Below are positions 4,953-6,655 of a DNA stretch of 6,655 nucleotides, piece after piece; position 1 is the first letter of the stretch, and each line of letters begins with the position of its first letter. The DNA is taken from contig CAMLHB010000131.1 of the NCBI GenBank assembly GCA_946479725.1, positions 1-6,655 on the forward strand, given 5' to 3'. This stretch comes from an uncultured Actinomycetes bacterium (GTDB lineage: Bacteria; Actinomycetota; Thermoleophilia; Solirubrobacterales; 70-9). The position numbers and the translations under genes were made by a program. The notes beneath the pieces are model-generated. The model did no database searches. It was not told the origin of the DNA and saw only the letters and a list, made by a program, of their open reading frames with translations.

Positions 4953-6296
4953 CTAGGCCACCGGGGTCGGGCTCGGTTGTGCGATCGGGAGGCGCACCCA
5001 GAAGGTGCTCCCCTCCCCCTCCACCGACTCGGCGCCGATCCGGCCGCCCATCACGTCGACCATCCGCCGCGCGATCGCCAGGCCGAGGCCGAAGCCCTCC
5101 TGCTTGCGCGACTCCGAGCGGCGGTAGAAACGCTCGAAGACGCGCTCCAGCTCGCCCGCTGGGATGCCGGTGCCGGTGTCGATTACCTCCAGGATGACTT
5201 CGCCTTCGCTGTCATGGCGGCCGCGAACGGTAACGGTGCCGGGCGGTGGCGTGTTCTTGAAGGCATTGGTGAGCAGGCCGATCATCACCTGACGCAGCAG
5301 GGTCGGGTCGCCGGTGGCGGCGAGGTCGGACTCGACGTCGACAACCAGATCGACGTGCGGCGGCGCCTCGCAGGCGGCGACGACGTCCTTGATCGCCATC
5401 GGCACGTCGACCGGTTCGCTCTCCGGGGCGCCGCGGGACTCGACCCGCGCCAGGGTCAGCAGCGACTGGGTCAGCCGGTTCATCCGCTCGGCGTCTTCGC
5501 CCAGCCGTTTGAGGAAGTGGTCGCGGTCGCCGGGGTCGTTCTTCGCCCCCGCCTGCAGGACCTCGATCGCGCCGGAGATTCCGGCCAACGGGTTGCGCAG
5601 CTCGTGGGCGGCATTGGAGACGAAGTCGGCTTCGGCGAGCTCCTGGCGCAGCTCGTCGGTGCGGTCGCGGAGGACGGCGAGGACGGCGCGCTCGTCGGGC
5701 AGCGAGCGGGCGGTCATCGCGTAGGCGCGGTCGCCGATCCGCAGCGCCGGGTGGGCGGAGAACCCAACCTCGGCGGCGCGGTGGAGCTGCGGCAGGACCA
5801 CCTCCGGCGGCTGGCCGGAATCGTCGAGCAGGCGGGAGGCGGCGCTGTTGGAGAAGCGAACCGGCCCCTCGTAGTCGACGACCATCACCACGTCGGTGAG
5901 GCCGTCGAAGATCGCCGCCAGCTTGTTGCGGTCGGAGGAGAGGACGCCGAAGCTCTCTTTCAGCGAGGCGCGCATCGAGTCCAGCGCCCGGGCGAGGTCG
6001 CCGATCTCGTCGGGGCCGGAGGTGTTGAGCGGGTGGTCGAAGGAGCCGCCGGCCATTTCCCCGGCGGCGCGGGCGAGGCCGACGACGCGGTGGGAGATCG
6101 CGACCGCGATCAGGAAGCCGGCGAGGACGCCGACGGTCACCGCCGCGATCAGCGCCTGCGGCTTGTCGCCGAATAGGTAGACGGCGGAGGCGGTGATCAA
6201 GCTGACCGCGGCAAAGGCGGCGGTCAGCCAGAGGCGCATCCCGATCCGCAGGGATCCCGGAGGCGCCCCGGCCGGGTTCTGCTCCGAGCGGCGCAT
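4953..6296 (-). CDS. Membrane sensor histidine kinase (HAMP-PAS-HisKA-HATPase)
   Basis: A 447-residue kinase that should autophosphorylate on His and pass the phosphate to the regulator encoded next. Two helices (about 21-42 and 48-68) are joined by a very short loop, GDKPQ. They are followed by a HAMP linker (about 66-118, with PDEIGDLARALDSM), a PAS-like domain (123-212, LAAIFDGLTDVVMVVD), and a HisKA domain with the phosphoacceptor His231 in NAAHELRNPLAG. The HATPase domain has the N-box asparagine N344 in LLTNAFKNT, the G1 box DTGTGIP (373-379), FERFYR (387-392) and the G2 box GFGLGLA (401-407). HELRN fits the HExxT/N phosphatase motif of HisKA kinases. The domain plan matches PhoR/SenX3-type sensors. 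The start ATG 6296 has no visible Shine-Dalgarno; a TAGTAA sequence six bases upstream raises the possibility of a leaderless mRNA. ATG at residue 20 is a less likely alternative. The kinase precedes the regulator, the reverse of the usual order. Confidence 0.95.
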   Translation of the reverse strand: MRRSEQNPAGAPPGSLRIGMRLWLTAAFAAVSLITASAVYLFGDKPQALIAAVTVGVLAGFLIAVAISHRVVGLARAAGEMAGGSFDHPLNTSGPDEIGDLARALDSMRASLKESFGVLSSDRNKLAAIFDGLTDVVMVVDYEGPVRFSNSAASRLLDDSGQPPEVVLPQLHRAAEVGFSAHPALRIGDRAYAMTARSLPDERAVLAVLRDRTDELRQELAEADFVSNAAHELRNPLAGISGAIEVLQAGAKNDPGDRDHFLKRLGEDAERMNRLTQSLLTLARVESRGAPESEPVDVPMAIKDVVAACEAPPHVDLVVDVESDLAATGDPTLLRQVMIGLLTNAFKNTPPPGTVTVRGRHDSEGEVILEVIDTGTGIPAGELERVFERFYRRSESRKQEGFGLGLAIARRMVDVMGGRIGAESVEGEGSTFWVRLPIAQPSPTPVA

Positions 6297-6357
6297 GAGG
6301 ATTTACTAACACAATCCCCTTCTCGCCGCGGCAGACCAGGCGTTTCCACGCCCGCAT

Positions 6358-6362
6358 GGGAG
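6358..6362 (+). promoter_or_regulatory. Ribosome binding site of the glycosyltransferase gene
   Basis: GGGAG ends ten bases before the GTG at 6373, a slightly long but acceptable spacing. It supports GTG 6373 as the start. The ATG at 6356 is out of frame with the glycosyltransferase. Confidence 0.5.
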
Positions 6363-6372
6363 AATCGAAGTT

Positions 6373-6655
6373 GTGCGAACGCTTGTCTTCATCCCTGCCT
6401 GGAACGAGGAGGCCTCGGTCGCCGAGGTCATCGCCGACGTCCGCAAGTATCTGCCCGAGGCCGACCTGCTCGTCGTCGACGACGGCTCCGGCGACGCGAC
6501 CGCCGAGCGGGCCCGGGAAGCGGGGGCGCTGGTCGCCTCCCTTCCTTTCAACCAGGGCCTGGGCGCGGCTCTGCAGACCGGCTACCTCTACGCGCTGCGG
6601 AACGGCTACGACGCCTGCGCCCACCTCGACGCCGACGGCCAGCACCCCCCCGAGG
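6373..6655 (+). CDS. Family 2 glycosyltransferase (N-terminal part, cut by the window end)
   Basis: A GTG start at 6373 opens a frame of 94 codons that runs off the window. It encodes VRTLVFIPAWNEEASVAEVI, the typical nucleotide-sugar-binding opening of GT-A family 2 enzymes (PAxNE), then LLVVDDGSGDAT (32-43) with the conserved aspartates, and NQGLGAALQTGY (60-71). LDADGQHPPE (85-94) carries the DxD metal-binding motif at D86-x-D88. This set (VVDDGS, N-x-G-x-G-x-A, DADGQHPP) is that of dolichyl-/polyprenyl-phosphate mannose synthase-like enzymes, which transfer a sugar from a nucleotide donor to a lipid phosphate at the membrane. The substrate cannot be told from this fragment, nor whether C-terminal membrane helices follow. 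The gene is divergent from the histidine kinase, with 76 bases between the start codons. Confidence 0.9.
   Translation, partial: MRTLVFIPAWNEEASVAEVIADVRKYLPEADLLVVDDGSGDATAERAREAGALVASLPFNQGLGAALQTGYLYALRNGYDACAHLDADGQHPPE

Larger units (their letters stand above)
4792..4954. repeat. Long imperfect palindrome filling the kinase-regulator spacer
   Basis: The outer arms are 4792-4827 and 4918-4954. Read from the outside in, the left arm starts AGTGGTCCTCCTGGTAAG and the right arm, reverse-complemented, starts AGTGGCCCCCCTGGCAAA. Aligned by eye, 29 of 36 positions match with one single-base gap, and both arms end in an identical CGATTTGGCG (4818-4827 and complement of 4918-4927). Inner pieces also pair: AAACC 4833-4837 with GGTTT 4908-4912, and GCACGCC 4840-4846 with GGCGGGC 4898-4904 (one mismatch). 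The tip, 4860-4884, is a hairpin with 11-base arms around TTC. The palindrome runs from the first base of the regulator's start codon to the second base of the kinase's stop codon. No direct target duplication is evident. The shape suggests a MITE-like insertion or a structured regulatory spacer. Confidence 0.85.

Noticed and set aside
4911..6176. Open frame of 421 codons on the + strand opposite the histidine kinase
   Set aside because: All kinase boxes (H, N, G1, F, G2) are on the - strand frame. The opposite product is low-complexity and matches nothing I recognise.
6339..6352. GGCGT-TTCC-ACGCC palindrome between the kinase and glycosyltransferase genes
   Set aside because: Five-base arms are too short to support an operator without other copies in the window, and I found none.
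5212..6645. Open frame of 477 codons on the - strand across the kinase and the glycosyltransferase start
   Set aside because: It is out of frame with the kinase and antisense to the clear glycosyltransferase motifs. The product is Arg/Pro/Gly-rich.

Overview
This is a GC-rich stretch, dense with GTG and TTG starts and with tightly packed or overlapping genes. It looks like a high-GC actinobacterial chromosome. The RegX3/PhoB-like response regulator and the Nei glycosylase of the mycobacterial type fit that, and a Thermoleophilia/Solirubrobacterales-like lineage is a guess I cannot confirm. There is no sign of phage genes, transposase, CRISPR, rRNA or tRNA. No gap of 300 bases or more lacks a gene.

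Layout. (1) 1-1781, + strand: a polytopic membrane protein, probably cut at its 5' end by the window edge. It has a duplicated Asp/His motif and a C-terminal extracytoplasmic beta domain, and is translationally coupled (GTGA) to a 53-residue single-pass membrane protein. (2) 1756-2966, - strand: a Nei/Fpg-type DNA glycosylase whose 3' end overlaps a SprT-like HExxH metalloprotease, a possible DNA-repair pair. The protease gene overlaps the small membrane-protein gene tail to tail. (3) 2967-3061: a divergent spacer dominated by a near-perfect 61-base inverted repeat. (4) 3062-3445, + strand: a small four-helix membrane protein of unknown function. (5) 6296 down to 3449, - strand: sensor histidine kinase, then response regulator, then ClpP. 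The regulator and clpP are 12 bases apart. The kinase and regulator are separated by a spacer that is almost entirely one imperfect palindrome (4792-4954). (6) 6373-end, + strand: the start of a family-2 glycosyltransferase, divergent from the kinase.

The most interesting content is non-coding. Two long inverted repeats each fill most of an intergenic gap, and each carries the Shine-Dalgarno sequence of a downstream gene in its outer arm (the response regulator, and the four-helix protein). Transcripts that contain both arms could hide these ribosome binding sites, while transcripts that start inside the repeats would expose them. Whether these are dispersed MITE/REP-like elements or dedicated regulatory structures needs a genome-wide search. 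Other points are a Nei glycosylase with Ala in place of the catalytic N-terminal Pro, and a clpP gene co-transcribed with a two-component system instead of with clpX.
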